Origin: Betaproteobacteria bacterium
Lineage (GTDB): Bacteria; Pseudomonadota; Gammaproteobacteria; Burkholderiales; SG8-39
Assembly: GCA_004297625.1 (NCBI GenBank)
Contig: SCTY01000030.1
Span: 64,642-128,641, forward strand
Reading direction: 5' to 3'
Length of the DNA stretch: 64,000 nucleotides
Positions 25,130-33,892 of the stretch are shown here, one piece after another. The position numbers and the translations under genes were made by a program. The stretch's first letter is position 1. The number at the start of each line of letters is the position of its first letter. The notes under the pieces were generated by a model. It had not been told where the DNA came from. It did no database searches and saw nothing but the letters and a program-made list of their open reading frames with translations.

Positions 25130-25303
25130 TTACTTCCTGCGCTGCGTGAGGCCCACTATGCCGAGCGCGATCAGGATCAGCGGCCACCAGGTGGCGATGA
25201 TCTCTTTCAGCTGCGCGAACCGCAGGAAGCCGAGGTTGTAGGCGAGGAACAGCACGCCCACGACGATGAGCGTGATCGGCCAGACGACGTGGCTGTCTTT
25301 CAT
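25130..25303 (-). CDS. Small LiaI/LiaF-type transmembrane-domain protein
   Basis: A 57-residue protein with two hydrophobic segments: VVWPITLIVVGVLFLAYNLG and TWWPLILIALGIVGLTQ, ending in RRK. This W-P-x-x-L-I repeat is characteristic of the LiaF transmembrane domain. The ATG overlaps the stop of the CaiB gene upstream (ATGA), so the two are co-translated. Function unknown. Confidence 0.75.
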   Translation of the reverse strand: MKDSHVVWPITLIVVGVLFLAYNLGFLRFAQLKEIIATWWPLILIALGIVGLTQRRK

Positions 25304-26427
25304 GAGGATCCGATCGCTCCGGATTTGATCAATGCGGCAATCTCCGCGTCGTCGAAGCCCAGCTCGACGAGGATCTCGCGCGAATGCTCGCCGAGCTTCG
25401 GGGTGCGCGAGCGGATCTGGCCGCCGCGCCGGCGGTTCGCCCATACCGGGAACTTGGCGTAGCCGCGCTCCAGCGCCTGGCGCGCGACAAGCTGCGGGTG
25501 CTGCGCCGCCTCGGCGGGCGTCACGCAAAGATCCACTGGCACGTCGTTCTCCTCGCAAAGGCGCAGCCATTCGTCCGCGGTGCGCGAGCGGATGACCTCG
25601 GCTATTTTTTTTGAGAGCTCATCGCCGTTGGCCCGGCGCTCGGCGTCGGAGGAAAAACGCTCCTGATCCAGCTCGGGCGCGAGCGGCACGAAATTGCTCC
25701 AGAAGTGCTCTTCCAGGATGCCGAGCGTGAGGCGCTTGCCGTCCGCGGTCTCGAAGACGTCGTTCACCGGGAAGATGTGCGCCTTCGGATCGACGTTCGG
25801 GTCGAGGCTGTGACGCATCGCGGTCCAGAAGAACGCGGTCTCGAAAAGCGAAAGGTCGAGATAAGCGCCTTTGCCTTCCTTCAGCGCGGCGAGCACCGCG
25901 ATCGCGGCAAAGGCGCCGCCGCCCATGTCCGCGATCGGGAGCGACGAGCGCACCGGCGCCTTGAGCCACTGGCCGGGAAACGCGAGCGCGCCTGCCGCCG
26001 CGACGTAGTTGACGTCGTGCCCGGGCCGGGCGCTCCACGGGCCGGTCTGCCCGTAGCCGGATATCGAGCAGTAGACGAGCTTGCCGTTCGCCCTTTTCAG
26101 CGTCTCGTAGTCCATGCCGAGGCGCTTCGCCACGGCGGGCCGGAAGCCTTCCAGCACCACGTGCGCGGCGGCGGCAAGCTTCTCCAGCACTCTGCGGCTT
26201 TCGGGTTTCTTCAAGTCGATGGCGATGCTGCGCTTGTTGCGGTTCTCGGTCTCGAACTGCACCGGGATGTAGGAGCGGCCGGGATCGCCCTTCAGCGCCT
26301 CGGCCTTGATCACCTCCGCGCCGAGGTCGGCAAGGATCGCCGAGGCGAACGGACCCGGCACGAACATCGAGAAATCCACCACGCGGATGCCGCGCAGCGG
26401 GAGCCAGGGCTCAGCCAGGTCGCTCAA
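25300..26427 (-). CDS. CaiB/BaiF family (class III) CoA-transferase
   Basis: A 375-residue CoA-transferase. The N-terminus PLRGIRVVDFSMFVPGPFAS and GYGQTGPWSARPGHDVNYVA are typical. The likely catalytic Asp is in SSLPIADMGGGAFAAI. The start is TTG at 26427, which lies inside the end of a cupin remnant. The C-terminus GEHSREILVELGFDDAEIAA is normal. Substrates are unknown; TetR and an RND pump follow on the other strand. Confidence 0.87.
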   Translation of the reverse strand: MSDLAEPWLPLRGIRVVDFSMFVPGPFASAILADLGAEVIKAEALKGDPGRSYIPVQFETENRNKRSIAIDLKKPESRRVLEKLAAAAHVVLEGFRPAVAKRLGMDYETLKRANGKLVYCSISGYGQTGPWSARPGHDVNYVAAAGALAFPGQWLKAPVRSSLPIADMGGGAFAAIAVLAALKEGKGAYLDLSLFETAFFWTAMRHSLDPNVDPKAHIFPVNDVFETADGKRLTLGILEEHFWSNFVPLAPELDQERFSSDAERRANGDELSKKIAEVIRSRTADEWLRLCEENDVPVDLCVTPAEAAQHPQLVARQALERGYAKFPVWANRRRGGQIRSRTPKLGEHSREILVELGFDDAEIAALIKSGAIGSS

Positions 26428-26576
26428 GATAGGGCGGAGAATAAATCACCAGCGCCCTGGCGCGCGCGCTGGTGACGGTGAAGACGTGGGTCATGCCGGC
26501 GGGAAAGAAGCACGCCTCGGCGGGCGCCCGCCCCGGTCACCAGGGCCGTATCGCCTTCCAGCAGCCGCTTGTCCAT
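26411..26576 (-). pseudogene. Fused remnant: SDR N-terminus joined to cupin C-terminus
   Basis: The minus strand starts ATG at 26576 and reads MDKRLLEGDTALVTGAG, the first residues of an SDR. In the +1 frame it continues PAEACFFPAGMTHVFTVTSA, then RARALVIYSPPYLERPG and a stop at 26411. The latter is the final beta-strands of a cupin-2 domain. A deletion appears to have removed the SDR body and cupin start. The remnant is divergent from the tetR gene. Confidence 0.65.
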
Positions 26577-26585
26577 GAATCAATG

Positions 26586-26603
26586 CTAGACTGGACAGTC
26601 TAG
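26586..26603. promoter_or_regulatory. Palindromic operator, probably for the adjacent TetR
   Basis: CTAGACTGGACAGTCTAG is a perfect 7-bp inverted repeat with a 4-base centre. It lies 20 bases upstream of the tetR ATG and 10 bases from the ATG of the divergent remnant, the usual place for TetR autoregulation. Confidence 0.7.
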
Positions 26604-26622
26604 TTCTCACAAGCACCCCGGC

Positions 26623-27195
26623 ATGGCCCTGGTCCACCGCGAGCGCGTGCTGCGCGCCGCCACGAGCTCTTTTCTTGCGCACGGCTACCGCTCGAGCGTG
26701 GACCACATCGCGCGCCGCGCCGGCGTGGCGAAGCAGACCGTATACCACCATTTCCCGAGCAAGGACGAGCTTTTCAAGGAAGTCGCGCGCGCGCTCGCCA
26801 AGAACGTGCTCGTCGAGCTCGATTCCGAGCCGCGCGAGCTGCGCGCGGCGCTCGTGCGCTTCGCGCACGCCTACCGCAAGCGCGCGCTCGGCGCGCAGGG
26901 CATCGCCACTTTCCGCGCCCTGGTGCCGGAGGTGCCGCGCTTCCGCGCCCTCGCGCGCGCGATGTACGCGGGCAGCGCCGGCGTGCTGGTCGAGCGCCTC
27001 GCCGAGGTCCTCGGAAGAGCGATGGACGCGGGCGAGCTGCGGCGCGACGACCCGGCGCTCGCCGCCGAGCTGCTGCTCGGCATGCTGACCGGCATCGACC
27101 GGGTCAAGCGGCTTTTCGGCCTCGCCGCAGACGAGGGCGACCCGCGCCGCGCCGAACGCATCGTCGATTGTTTCCTACGCGCCTATACCCCATGA
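26623..27195 (+). CDS. TetR family transcriptional regulator
   Basis: A 190-residue repressor. The HTH is HGYRSSVDHIARRAGVAKQT, then VYHHFPSKDELFKEV, at about residues 20-56. The C-terminal domain is of the common TetR_C helical type. Its TGA overlaps the ATG of the pump adaptor (ATGA), so it very likely represses the tetR-RND operon through the palindrome at 26586-26603. Confidence 0.92.
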   Translation: MALVHRERVLRAATSSFLAHGYRSSVDHIARRAGVAKQTVYHHFPSKDELFKEVARALAKNVLVELDSEPRELRAALVRFAHAYRKRALGAQGIATFRALVPEVPRFRALARAMYAGSAGVLVERLAEVLGRAMDAGELRRDDPALAAELLLGMLTGIDRVKRLFGLAADEGDPRRAERIVDCFLRAYTP

Positions 27196-28295
27196 AGCGT
27201 CTCCTTCTCCTGCCGATCATCGCCCTCGTCCTCGCCGCCTGCACCCCGGGCGGCGCGCAGGAAAAGAAAGCCGCCGACGCCAGGGGCGGCCCGCCCGCCG
27301 CGGTTCCCGTTACCGCGATCGCGGTCGCGCCGCGCGCGGTGCCCGTGTCCTTCGAGGCGGTGGGGCGCACCGAGGGCTCGCGCGAAGTGCAGGTGCGCGC
27401 GCGCGTCGCCGGCATCGTCGAGCAGCAGCTCTACAACGAGGGCGACACCGTGAAGGCCGGCGCGCCGCTCTTCCGCATCGAGCGCGCGCCCTACGAGATC
27501 GAGCTCGCCCAGGCGCGCGCGTCGCTCGCGCAGGAGGTCGCGCGCCGCGACCTCGCGCAGCAGGAGTACGAGCGGCTGAAAGGGCTCGCCGACCGTCGCG
27601 CGATCAGCCAGAAAGAGGCCGACCAGGCCGCCTCGCAGCAGCGCCAGAGCGTCGCCGCGGTGCAGATGGCGCAGGCGCGCGTGCGCCAGGCCGAGCTCAA
27701 TCTCTCCTACACCGAGGTGAATGCGCCCATCGCCGGGATCACCGGCCGCGCGCTGCAGTCGATCGGCACCCTGGTGCAGCCCAACAACGATTCGGCGCTG
27801 CTCACCACCCTCACGCGCGGCGACCCGATCTGGGTGCGCTTCGGGCTTTCCGAGGCCGAATATTCGAGGCTGAGAGGCTCGAAGGGCATCGAAGTGAAGG
27901 TCGAGCTCGCCGACGGCAGCGCCTATCCGCAGGCGGGAAAGGTGAATTTCGCCGGCTCCACGGTCGACGCCGCCACCGGAACGGTGCAGATGCGCGCCGA
28001 GCTGCCCAACGCGAAGCTCGCGCTTCTTCCCGGGCAGTACGTGCGCGTGCAGGTCATCGCCGGGACGCAGCAGGCGATCGTCGTGCCGCAAACCGCGGTG
28101 ATGCAGAACGAAGGCGGCCGTTATGTTTGGATCATTGAGAATCAAAAAGCAATCCAGCGCCAGATCCGGGCGGGCAACTGGCTCGGCGCCGACTGGGTGG
28201 TGCTCGACGGCCTGAAGGCCGGCGACCAGGTGATCATCGACAACCTGGTGCGCCTGCGGCCCGGCGCGCCGGTGCAAGTAAGGAAAGCGGGCTAG
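27192..28295 (+). CDS. RND efflux pump periplasmic adaptor (lipoprotein)
   Basis: A 367-residue membrane fusion protein of the AcrA/MexA type. The lipoprotein signal is LLPIIALVLAACTPGG, with Cys17 as the acylation site. Next come the lipoyl half-motif VAGIVEQQLYNEGDTVKAG, a coiled-coil hairpin (ASLAQEVARRDLAQQEYERL) and the second lipoyl half VNAPIAGITGRALQSIGTLV. It bridges the inner-membrane pump and outer-membrane channel. It overlaps tetR and abuts the pump gene. Confidence 0.92.
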   Translation: MKRLLLLPIIALVLAACTPGGAQEKKAADARGGPPAAVPVTAIAVAPRAVPVSFEAVGRTEGSREVQVRARVAGIVEQQLYNEGDTVKAGAPLFRIERAPYEIELAQARASLAQEVARRDLAQQEYERLKGLADRRAISQKEADQAASQQRQSVAAVQMAQARVRQAELNLSYTEVNAPIAGITGRALQSIGTLVQPNNDSALLTTLTRGDPIWVRFGLSEAEYSRLRGSKGIEVKVELADGSAYPQAGKVNFAGSTVDAATGTVQMRAELPNAKLALLPGQYVRVQVIAGTQQAIVVPQTAVMQNEGGRYVWIIENQKAIQRQIRAGNWLGADWVVLDGLKAGDQVIIDNLVRLRPGAPVQVRKAG

Positions 28296-31200
28296 ATGTC
28301 TCGCTTTTTCATCCACCGGCCGGTTTTCGCCGGCGTTATCGCCATCGTCATCGTGCTCGCGGGCCTGGTCGCCGCGAAGCTGCTGCCGGTGGCGCAGTAC
28401 CCCGAGATCGCGCCGCCCACGGTGCAGATCACGACGAACTACCCCGGCGCCAGCGCCGAGACGCTCGCGCGCACGGTGGCGGCGCCGATCGAAGAGCAGC
28501 TCTCGGGCGTCGAGCGGCTCTCCTACTTCAGCTCGAGCTCCTCGTCGAATGGCAACCTCAACATCACCGTCACCTTCGAGCCGGGCACGAACGTCGACCA
28601 GGCGGTGTTCAACGTCAATAACCGCGTGCAGATCGCGCTGCCGCGCCTGCCCGAAGAGGTGCGCCGCAACGGCGTGCTGGTGCAGAAGCGCTCGTTCGAC
28701 ATCCTGCTCGTGGTGACTCTGGTGTCGCCGGGCAACCGCCGCGACACGCTGTTCCTCTCCAACTACGCCTCGATCAACCTCGCCGACGAGCTGAAGCGCC
28801 TCGCCGGCGTCGCCGACGTCAGCCAGTTCGGCGCGCGCGACTACTCGATGCGCGTCTGGCTCAACCCCGAGAAGATGGCGCGCCTCGGGGTCACGACCTC
28901 CGACGTCGCCGCGGCGCTGCGCGCGCAGAACGCGCAGTACGCCGCCGGCCGCATCGGCACGGAGCCCGCGCCGCCCGGGCAGAACATCGTCTATACCGTG
29001 ACCGCCACCGGGCGGCTGGTGGAGCCCGAGCAGTTCGGCGAGATCGTGGTGCGCGCCGCAGGAGCGGGGAGCGTTCTCAGATTGAAAGACATCGCGCGCA
29101 TCGAGCTGGGCGCGCTGAATTACGACACCTCGAACACCCTCGACGGCCAGCCGGCGATCGGCATGGCGGTCTACCTGCAGCCGGGCGCGAACGCGCTCGA
29201 GGTCGCCGATCTGGTGCGCGCGCGCATGCAGGAGCTGAAGGCGGCCTTCCCCGAGGGCGTCGACTACGCCATCCCGTTCGACACCACGCGCTTCGTCGAC
29301 GCCTCGATCAAGGAAGTGAACAAGACCATGTTCGAGGCGGCGGTCCTCGTGCTCGCGGTGGTGTTTCTGTTCCTGCAGACCTGGCGCGCCACGCTGATCC
29401 CGATGATCGCGGTGCCGGTATCGCTCATCGGCGCCTTCGCCGGGCTGTGGCTCGCCGGCTTCTCGATCAACACGCTGACCCTTTTCGCGCTGGTGCTCGC
29501 CATCGGCATCGTGGTCGACGACGCCATCGTGGTGCTCGAGAACGTCGAGCGCCTGATGCGCGAGGAGAACATGCGCGGCTTCGAGGCGGCGCTCGAGGCG
29601 ATGCGCGAGGTGTCGGGCGCGGTGGTCGCGATCGTGCTCGTGCTGTGCGCGGTGTTCGTGCCGGTCGCCTTCCTCGGCGGCATCGCCGGCCAGCTCTACC
29701 GCCAGTTCGCGGTCACGCTCACCTTCGCGGTGACGATCTCGGGCTTCATCGCGCTCACGCTTACCCCGGCGCTGTGCGCGCTGCTCATGAAGCGCGGCGA
29801 GCACCACTGGCGCATCTTCAATCCCTTCAACCGCTTCTTCGCCTGGCTGACGCAGCGCTTCCTCGCCGGCGTGCGGCGGCTGCTCCTGCACCGCGTCGCC
29901 GCCCTCGGCGCCTTCGCGGCGATCCTGGTGTTCGGCGGCGTGCTGCTCTGGCGCGTGCCGACCAGCTTCGTGCCCCCCGAGGACCAGGGCTACGTGTTCG
30001 GCAACATCCAGCTTCCGGATGGCGCGACCCTCGAGCGCACGCGCCGGATGACCGACGAGGTGATCAAGATGGCGCGGGCAAATCCCGGCGTGCAGAACGT
30101 GCTCGCGGTGGTGGGCTTCGACCTGCTCGGCGGCGGCAACAAGACGAACGCCTCGACCCTGTTCATCCCGCTGAAGAACTGGGAATTGCGGCCCGGCATA
30201 CCCGCCGCCGCGGTGGCGGCCGACATCGCGCGCAAAGGCTCGGCGCTGCGCGACGGGCTGGTGCTCGCGTTCAACCCGGCGGCGATCCGCGGCCTGGGCA
30301 CCTCGGGCGGCTTCGAGATGTACCTCCAGGCGCGCAACGACCCCGATCCGCAGCATCTCTTCCAGGTGACGCAGTCCTTCGCCGAAGAGCTGCGCAAGCA
30401 GCCGAGCCTCACGGGCATCAATACCTTCTTCCGGCCGACGGTGCCGCAGCTGCGCGTCGAGATCGACCGCGAGAAGGCGCTGTCGCTCGGCGTGCCGGTG
30501 CAGGACGTGTTCGACACGCTGACGAGCACGATGGCGTCGCTCTACGTGAACGACTTCAACAAGTTCGGGCGCACCTACCGCGTGCAGGTGCAGGCCGATG
30601 CGCCTTACCGCTCGCAGCCCGAGGATCTCGGCGCCGTGTACGTGCGCTCATCGACCACGCGCGAGATGATCCCGCTCAAGTCGCTGATCCGCGTGACGAG
30701 CGTGGTGGGGCCCGAGCAGCTCGAGCGCTTCAACGGGTTCGTCGCCGCGCGCGTGCTCGGCAACGGCAAGCCGGGCGTGTCCTCGGGCGAGGCGATACGC
30801 GCGGTCGAGCAGGTTGCCGCCACCGCTCTGCCGGAAGGCTACGGCATCGCCTGGTCAGGCCAGGCCTTCCAGGAAAAGCGCACCGGCCGCGCTTCGGCGT
30901 TCGCCTTCGGGCTCGCGCTGGTGATGGTGTTCCTCATCCTCGCCGCGCTCTACGAGCGCTGGGCGCTGCCCTTCGCGGTGGTGATGGCGGTGCCCTTCGC
31001 GGTCACCGGCGCGCTCGCTTTCGTCACCCTGCGCGGCCTGGAGAACGACATCTACTTCCAGATCGGGCTGGTGGTGCTGATCGGCCTTTCCGCCAAGAAC
31101 GCCATCCTGATCGTCGAGTTCGCGCAGCAGGCCTACCTCGAGGGCATGAGCGCGGTCGACGCGGCGCTGCACGCGGCGCGGCTGCGCTTCCGGCCGATCA

Positions 31201-31409
31201 TCATGACCTCGCTCGCGTTCGTGTTCGGCGTGCTGCCGCTCATGCTCTCCACCGGCGCCGGCGCCGCGGCGCGCCGCTCGATGGGCACGGGGGTGGTGGG
31301 CGGCATGCTCGCCTCCACCTTCGTCGCGACGCTTTTCGTGCCGCTGTTTTTTGTCCTCGTCGCGCGCCGCCGCAAGCCGCGGCACGTCGAAGAGGCGGCC
31401 GCGTCATGA
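28296..31409 (+). CDS. RND (HAE1) family multidrug efflux permease
   Basis: A full-length 1037-residue AcrB/MexF-type proton antiporter. The start is MSRFFIHRPVFAGVIAIVIV. The proton-relay aspartates are in LAIGIVVDDAIVVLENVERL. The porter-domain duplicated architecture and the late segment GLVVLIGLSAKNAILIVEFA are normal. The ATG directly follows the TAG of the adaptor. Expected substrates are hydrophobic antibiotics, solvents or aromatic compounds. Confidence 0.95.
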   Translation: MSRFFIHRPVFAGVIAIVIVLAGLVAAKLLPVAQYPEIAPPTVQITTNYPGASAETLARTVAAPIEEQLSGVERLSYFSSSSSSNGNLNITVTFEPGTNVDQAVFNVNNRVQIALPRLPEEVRRNGVLVQKRSFDILLVVTLVSPGNRRDTLFLSNYASINLADELKRLAGVADVSQFGARDYSMRVWLNPEKMARLGVTTSDVAAALRAQNAQYAAGRIGTEPAPPGQNIVYTVTATGRLVEPEQFGEIVVRAAGAGSVLRLKDIARIELGALNYDTSNTLDGQPAIGMAVYLQPGANALEVADLVRARMQELKAAFPEGVDYAIPFDTTRFVDASIKEVNKTMFEAAVLVLAVVFLFLQTWRATLIPMIAVPVSLIGAFAGLWLAGFSINTLTLFALVLAIGIVVDDAIVVLENVERLMREENMRGFEAALEAMREVSGAVVAIVLVLCAVFVPVAFLGGIAGQLYRQFAVTLTFAVTISGFIALTLTPALCALLMKRGEHHWRIFNPFNRFFAWLTQRFLAGVRRLLLHRVAALGAFAAILVFGGVLLWRVPTSFVPPEDQGYVFGNIQLPDGATLERTRRMTDEVIKMARANPGVQNVLAVVGFDLLGGGNKTNASTLFIPLKNWELRPGIPAAAVAADIARKGSALRDGLVLAFNPAAIRGLGTSGGFEMYLQARNDPDPQHLFQVTQSFAEELRKQPSLTGINTFFRPTVPQLRVEIDREKALSLGVPVQDVFDTLTSTMASLYVNDFNKFGRTYRVQVQADAPYRSQPEDLGAVYVRSSTTREMIPLKSLIRVTSVVGPEQLERFNGFVAARVLGNGKPGVSSGEAIRAVEQVAATALPEGYGIAWSGQAFQEKRTGRASAFAFGLALVMVFLILAALYERWALPFAVVMAVPFAVTGALAFVTLRGLENDIYFQIGLVVLIGLSAKNAILIVEFAQQAYLEGMSAVDAALHAARLRFRPIIMTSLAFVFGVLPLMLSTGAGAAARRSMGTGVVGGMLASTFVATLFVPLFFVLVARRRKPRHVEEAAAS

Positions 31410-32803
31410 AGAGAATTCTTTTGGTTATTTTTACGGCAAGCTGTACTGCCGTCGGCCCCGACTACAAGCGCCCCGACATCGAGCTGCCCGCGCAGTACCC
31501 GGAGAAGGCGCAGGCGAACGAGCCCTCTTTGCCGCTGGAGTGGTGGAAGCTGTACTCCGATCCCACCCTCGACCAGCTCGTCGCCTCGGCGCGCGAGAAG
31601 AACGCCGACATCCGCCTCGCCGCGGCGCGCGTGCGCGAAGCCGAGGCAGTGCTGCGCGAGGCCGGCGCGGCTTTCTATCCCGACGTGACCGGCGGCTACT
31701 CCGCGACGCGCAGCAAGGTGAGCTCGCTCACCACGCCGCCGCCGGCGGCGGGAACGCCGCTCGAGCGCGCGCAGCACACGCTCAGCGCCTCGACGAGCTT
31801 CGAGCTCGACTTCTGGGGACGCCTCGCGCGCGCAGGCGAAGCCGCGCAGGCCAACCTGCTCGCCTCGCGCTTTTCGCGGGACGTCGTCACGCTCACGCTC
31901 GCCGGAGCGACCGCGCAAACATACTTCGCGCTGCGCTCGCTCGACGCGCAGATCGCGGTGCTCGACAAGACGCTGCAGGCGCGGCGCGATTCGCTCGCCA
32001 TCGCGCGCGCGCGGCTCGAAGCCGGGCTCGCCTCCGAGCTCGACGTGAACCAGGCGGAGGGCGCGGCTGCCGACGCGCTGGTGCAGCGCCGCGACGCCGG
32101 ACGCCAGCGCGCGGCGGTGGCGCACCAGCTCGGCCAGCTCAGCGGCCGCCTCGACCTCAAGCTTGCCGCGGCGGATCTTTTCGCGCTGCCGCTGCCGCCG
32201 GTGCCGCCGCCCGGCCTGCCTTCGGCGCTGCTCGAGCGCCGTCCCGACATCCGCTCCGCCGAGCAGTCGCTCGTCGCGGCGAACGCGCAGATCGGCGTGG
32301 CGCGCGCCGCGCTCTTTCCGACCATCTCGCTCACCGCTTCGCTCGGCGCGCAGAGCGCGCAGCTTGCCGACCTGCTTTCGAGCGGCGCGGGCATCTGGTC
32401 GCTCGGCGCGGGCCTCGCCGGGCCGATCTTCGACGCCGGCCGGCGCGAGGCGCGCGTCGAGCAGGCCGACGCGCGGCGCAGCCAGGCGCTCGCCTCGTAC
32501 CAGCGCTCGATCGAGACCGCGTTCCGCGAAGTGGCCGACGCGCTCGTCAACGTGGAAGAGAGCTCGGGCGCGGAAACCGACCTGGACGCGCGTCTGCAGG
32601 CCGCGCGCAACGCGCTCGAGCTGTCGAACCTGCGCTACAAATCGGGCTACTCGCCCTACCTCGAGGTGCTCGACGCGCAGCGCACCGCGAACGACACCGA
32701 GCTCGCTTTCGTGCGCAACCGCCAGGCGCGGCTCGCCTTCAGCGTCGACCTGATGAAAGCCCTCGGCGGCGGCTGGAACCCGAATTCGGGGTCAGAGCCC
32801 TAA
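31406..32803 (+). CDS. Outer-membrane efflux channel (OprM/NodT type), C-terminus encoded by a repeat
   Basis: A 465-residue outer-membrane factor. The N-terminus CTAVGPDYKRPDIELPAQYP is typical, with Cys13 in a weak lipobox (TASC). Two OEP repeats follow, including SASTSFELDFWGRLARAGEA and LLERRPDIRSAEQSLVAANA. It overlaps the permease stop (ATGA). The last residues, NSGSEP, are encoded by the REP-like sequence starting at 32781, so the natural 3' end has been replaced or extended by the repeat. Confidence 0.92.
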   Translation: MKRILLVIFTASCTAVGPDYKRPDIELPAQYPEKAQANEPSLPLEWWKLYSDPTLDQLVASAREKNADIRLAAARVREAEAVLREAGAAFYPDVTGGYSATRSKVSSLTTPPPAAGTPLERAQHTLSASTSFELDFWGRLARAGEAAQANLLASRFSRDVVTLTLAGATAQTYFALRSLDAQIAVLDKTLQARRDSLAIARARLEAGLASELDVNQAEGAAADALVQRRDAGRQRAAVAHQLGQLSGRLDLKLAAADLFALPLPPVPPPGLPSALLERRPDIRSAEQSLVAANAQIGVARAALFPTISLTASLGAQSAQLADLLSSGAGIWSLGAGLAGPIFDAGRREARVEQADARRSQALASYQRSIETAFREVADALVNVEESSGAETDLDARLQAARNALELSNLRYKSGYSPYLEVLDAQRTANDTELAFVRNRQARLAFSVDLMKALGGGWNPNSGSEP

Positions 32804-32885
32804 TTCCGAGATGGAATTCGGGGTCAGGGTCTTAATTATCGACGACGCGCAGCTAAAGATAATTAAGACCCTGACCCCGAATTCC
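32781..32885. repeat. REP-like element: direct copy plus perfect 28-bp-arm palindrome
   Basis: Arms 32813-32840 and 32858-32885 are exact reverse complements with a 17-base loop. The left arm core reads GGAATTCGGGGTCAGGGTCT. A partial direct copy lies at 32781-32808 (GAATTCGGGGTCAGAGCCCT). Arms share the layout of the element at 2207-2273 (GAAATCGTGGTC core). The element lies between convergent genes: it provides the last codons and TAA of the efflux channel gene and touches the TAG of the thioesterase gene. Confidence 0.9.
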
Positions 32886-33289
32886 TAGATTCCCAGCTTG
32901 GATCTCTTCGCCGCTAGACGCTCGCGCGTCTTCGCCGTCTCGACGACGTAGCGCACGTGCCGGCCGCGGCCGACTTCCTCGGCCGGGTCGCGCACGCTGA
33001 ATTCCCATACCACCTTGCGCCGGTCGACTTCGACGATGCGCACTTCGACCGTGACCTCGAGGCCCATCGGCGTGGGCGCGAGGTGATCGATCGAGACGTG
33101 CGCGCCCACCGAATCCTCGCCCGGGTCGAGGTGCTCGAGCAGCATGTCGCGGCAGGTGTACTCGACGTCGCTCACCATGCGCGGCGTGGCGTAGACCGCC
33201 GCCTCCTTGCCCATGAAGCCGATGCAGCGCGATTCATCGACAAGGAAAGTTCTCTTATGGGAAATACCCGGCTTGAGAGATGCTTTCAC
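32885..33289 (-). CDS. FlK-like hotdog thioesterase
   Basis: A 134-residue hotdog protein similar to fluoroacetyl-CoA thioesterase FlK. It reads LVDESRCIGFMGKEAAVYAT, CRDMLLEHLDPGEDSVGAHV and SIDHLAPTPMGLEVTVEVRI. The conserved Glu and His of FlK-type catalysis have candidates in LEHLDPGEDSVG and IDHLAPT. A paralogue is encoded at 42831-43232. Its TAG overlaps the last base of the REP-like palindrome. Confidence 0.82.
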   Translation of the reverse strand: MKASLKPGISHKRTFLVDESRCIGFMGKEAAVYATPRMVSDVEYTCRDMLLEHLDPGEDSVGAHVSIDHLAPTPMGLEVTVEVRIVEVDRRKVVWEFSVRDPAEEVGRGRHVRYVVETAKTRERLAAKRSKLGI

Positions 33290-33293
33290 GGCA

Positions 33294-33461
33294 TCAAGGA
33301 GCCTTGAAGCCGGCCCGTTCCACGGCGCGCTTGAAGTCCGCCGGGCCGCTCTGCGCCGGATCGTAGGTCACCCGGGCGCGCACCCCGGAGAGCATGCGCG
33401 TCACGCTCTTCACGCAGCCGTCGCAATCCATTCCTTCGACCTTCAGTTCGACCGTTTCCAT
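33294..33461 (-). CDS. Small HMA-domain metal-binding protein, shortened
   Basis: A 55-residue protein with the CxxC copper-type site VEGMDCDGCVKSV (Cys14, Cys17). The C-terminal half YDPAQSGPADFKRAVERAGF is normal for the fold. Between them, SVTRMLSGVRARVTYDP lacks roughly 12 residues compared with the usual GV.xVxVxLxxxxA.V segment, so the second beta-strand is missing or merged. It sits 2 bases downstream of the UspA gene in the same operon. Confidence 0.72.
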   Translation of the reverse strand: METVELKVEGMDCDGCVKSVTRMLSGVRARVTYDPAQSGPADFKRAVERAGFKAP

Positions 33462-33463
33462 GG

Positions 33464-33892
33464 CTATTTGACGAGCAGGACAGGAGTCGTGGAGATGTGC
33501 AGCACCTTGGCCGCGGTGGAGCCGATGAGCGCCTTGCCGAGCGCCGTCATGCCGCGCGTACCGATGTAGATGATGTCGCAGCGCTCGGCCTTGGCGTGAT
33601 CGACGATGCTTTCGGCGATCGGCCCGACCAGCACGCGCGCCTCGAAAGGCACGCCGGCCGCGCCGAGCCGCTTCTTCGCCGAGGTGAGCCGCGCCTGCCC
33701 TTCGTCGTCGTAGTACTTCCGGATCTGGCTCTTGCTCACCGCGGCGCCCATGCCGCCTATTTTCGGCACGGGCAGATGCACGGTGACGAGCTCGACCTGC
33801 GGCTTCTCCCGGAACCAGTCGGCGTGGTTGATCAGGCAGTCGACCGCGTCCATCGAGTTCTTGGAGCCGTCGACCGCGACCAGGATCTTCAT
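33464..33892 (-). CDS. Universal stress protein (UspA family)
   Basis: A 142-residue UspA domain. It begins MKILVAVDGSKNSMDAVDCL and ends with the nucleotide-binding loop YIGTRGMTALGKALIGSTA, the G-2X-G-9X-G-(S/T) pattern of ATP-binding Usp proteins. It overlaps the hemerythrin stop (ATGA). Confidence 0.92.
   Translation of the reverse strand: MKILVAVDGSKNSMDAVDCLINHADWFREKPQVELVTVHLPVPKIGGMGAAVSKSQIRKYYDDEGQARLTSAKKRLGAAGVPFEARVLVGPIAESIVDHAKAERCDIIYIGTRGMTALGKALIGSTAAKVLHISTTPVLLVK

Noticed and set aside
26586..26603. Palindrome as a transcription terminator
   Set aside because: It lies in a divergent promoter region directly before tetR and has no T-run; an operator fits better.
27183..30356. 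1057-codon open frame on the minus strand
   Set aside because: It is antisense to the RND adaptor and permease, which have clear family motifs. Its composition (His/Arg/Glu-rich) is typical of shadow frames.
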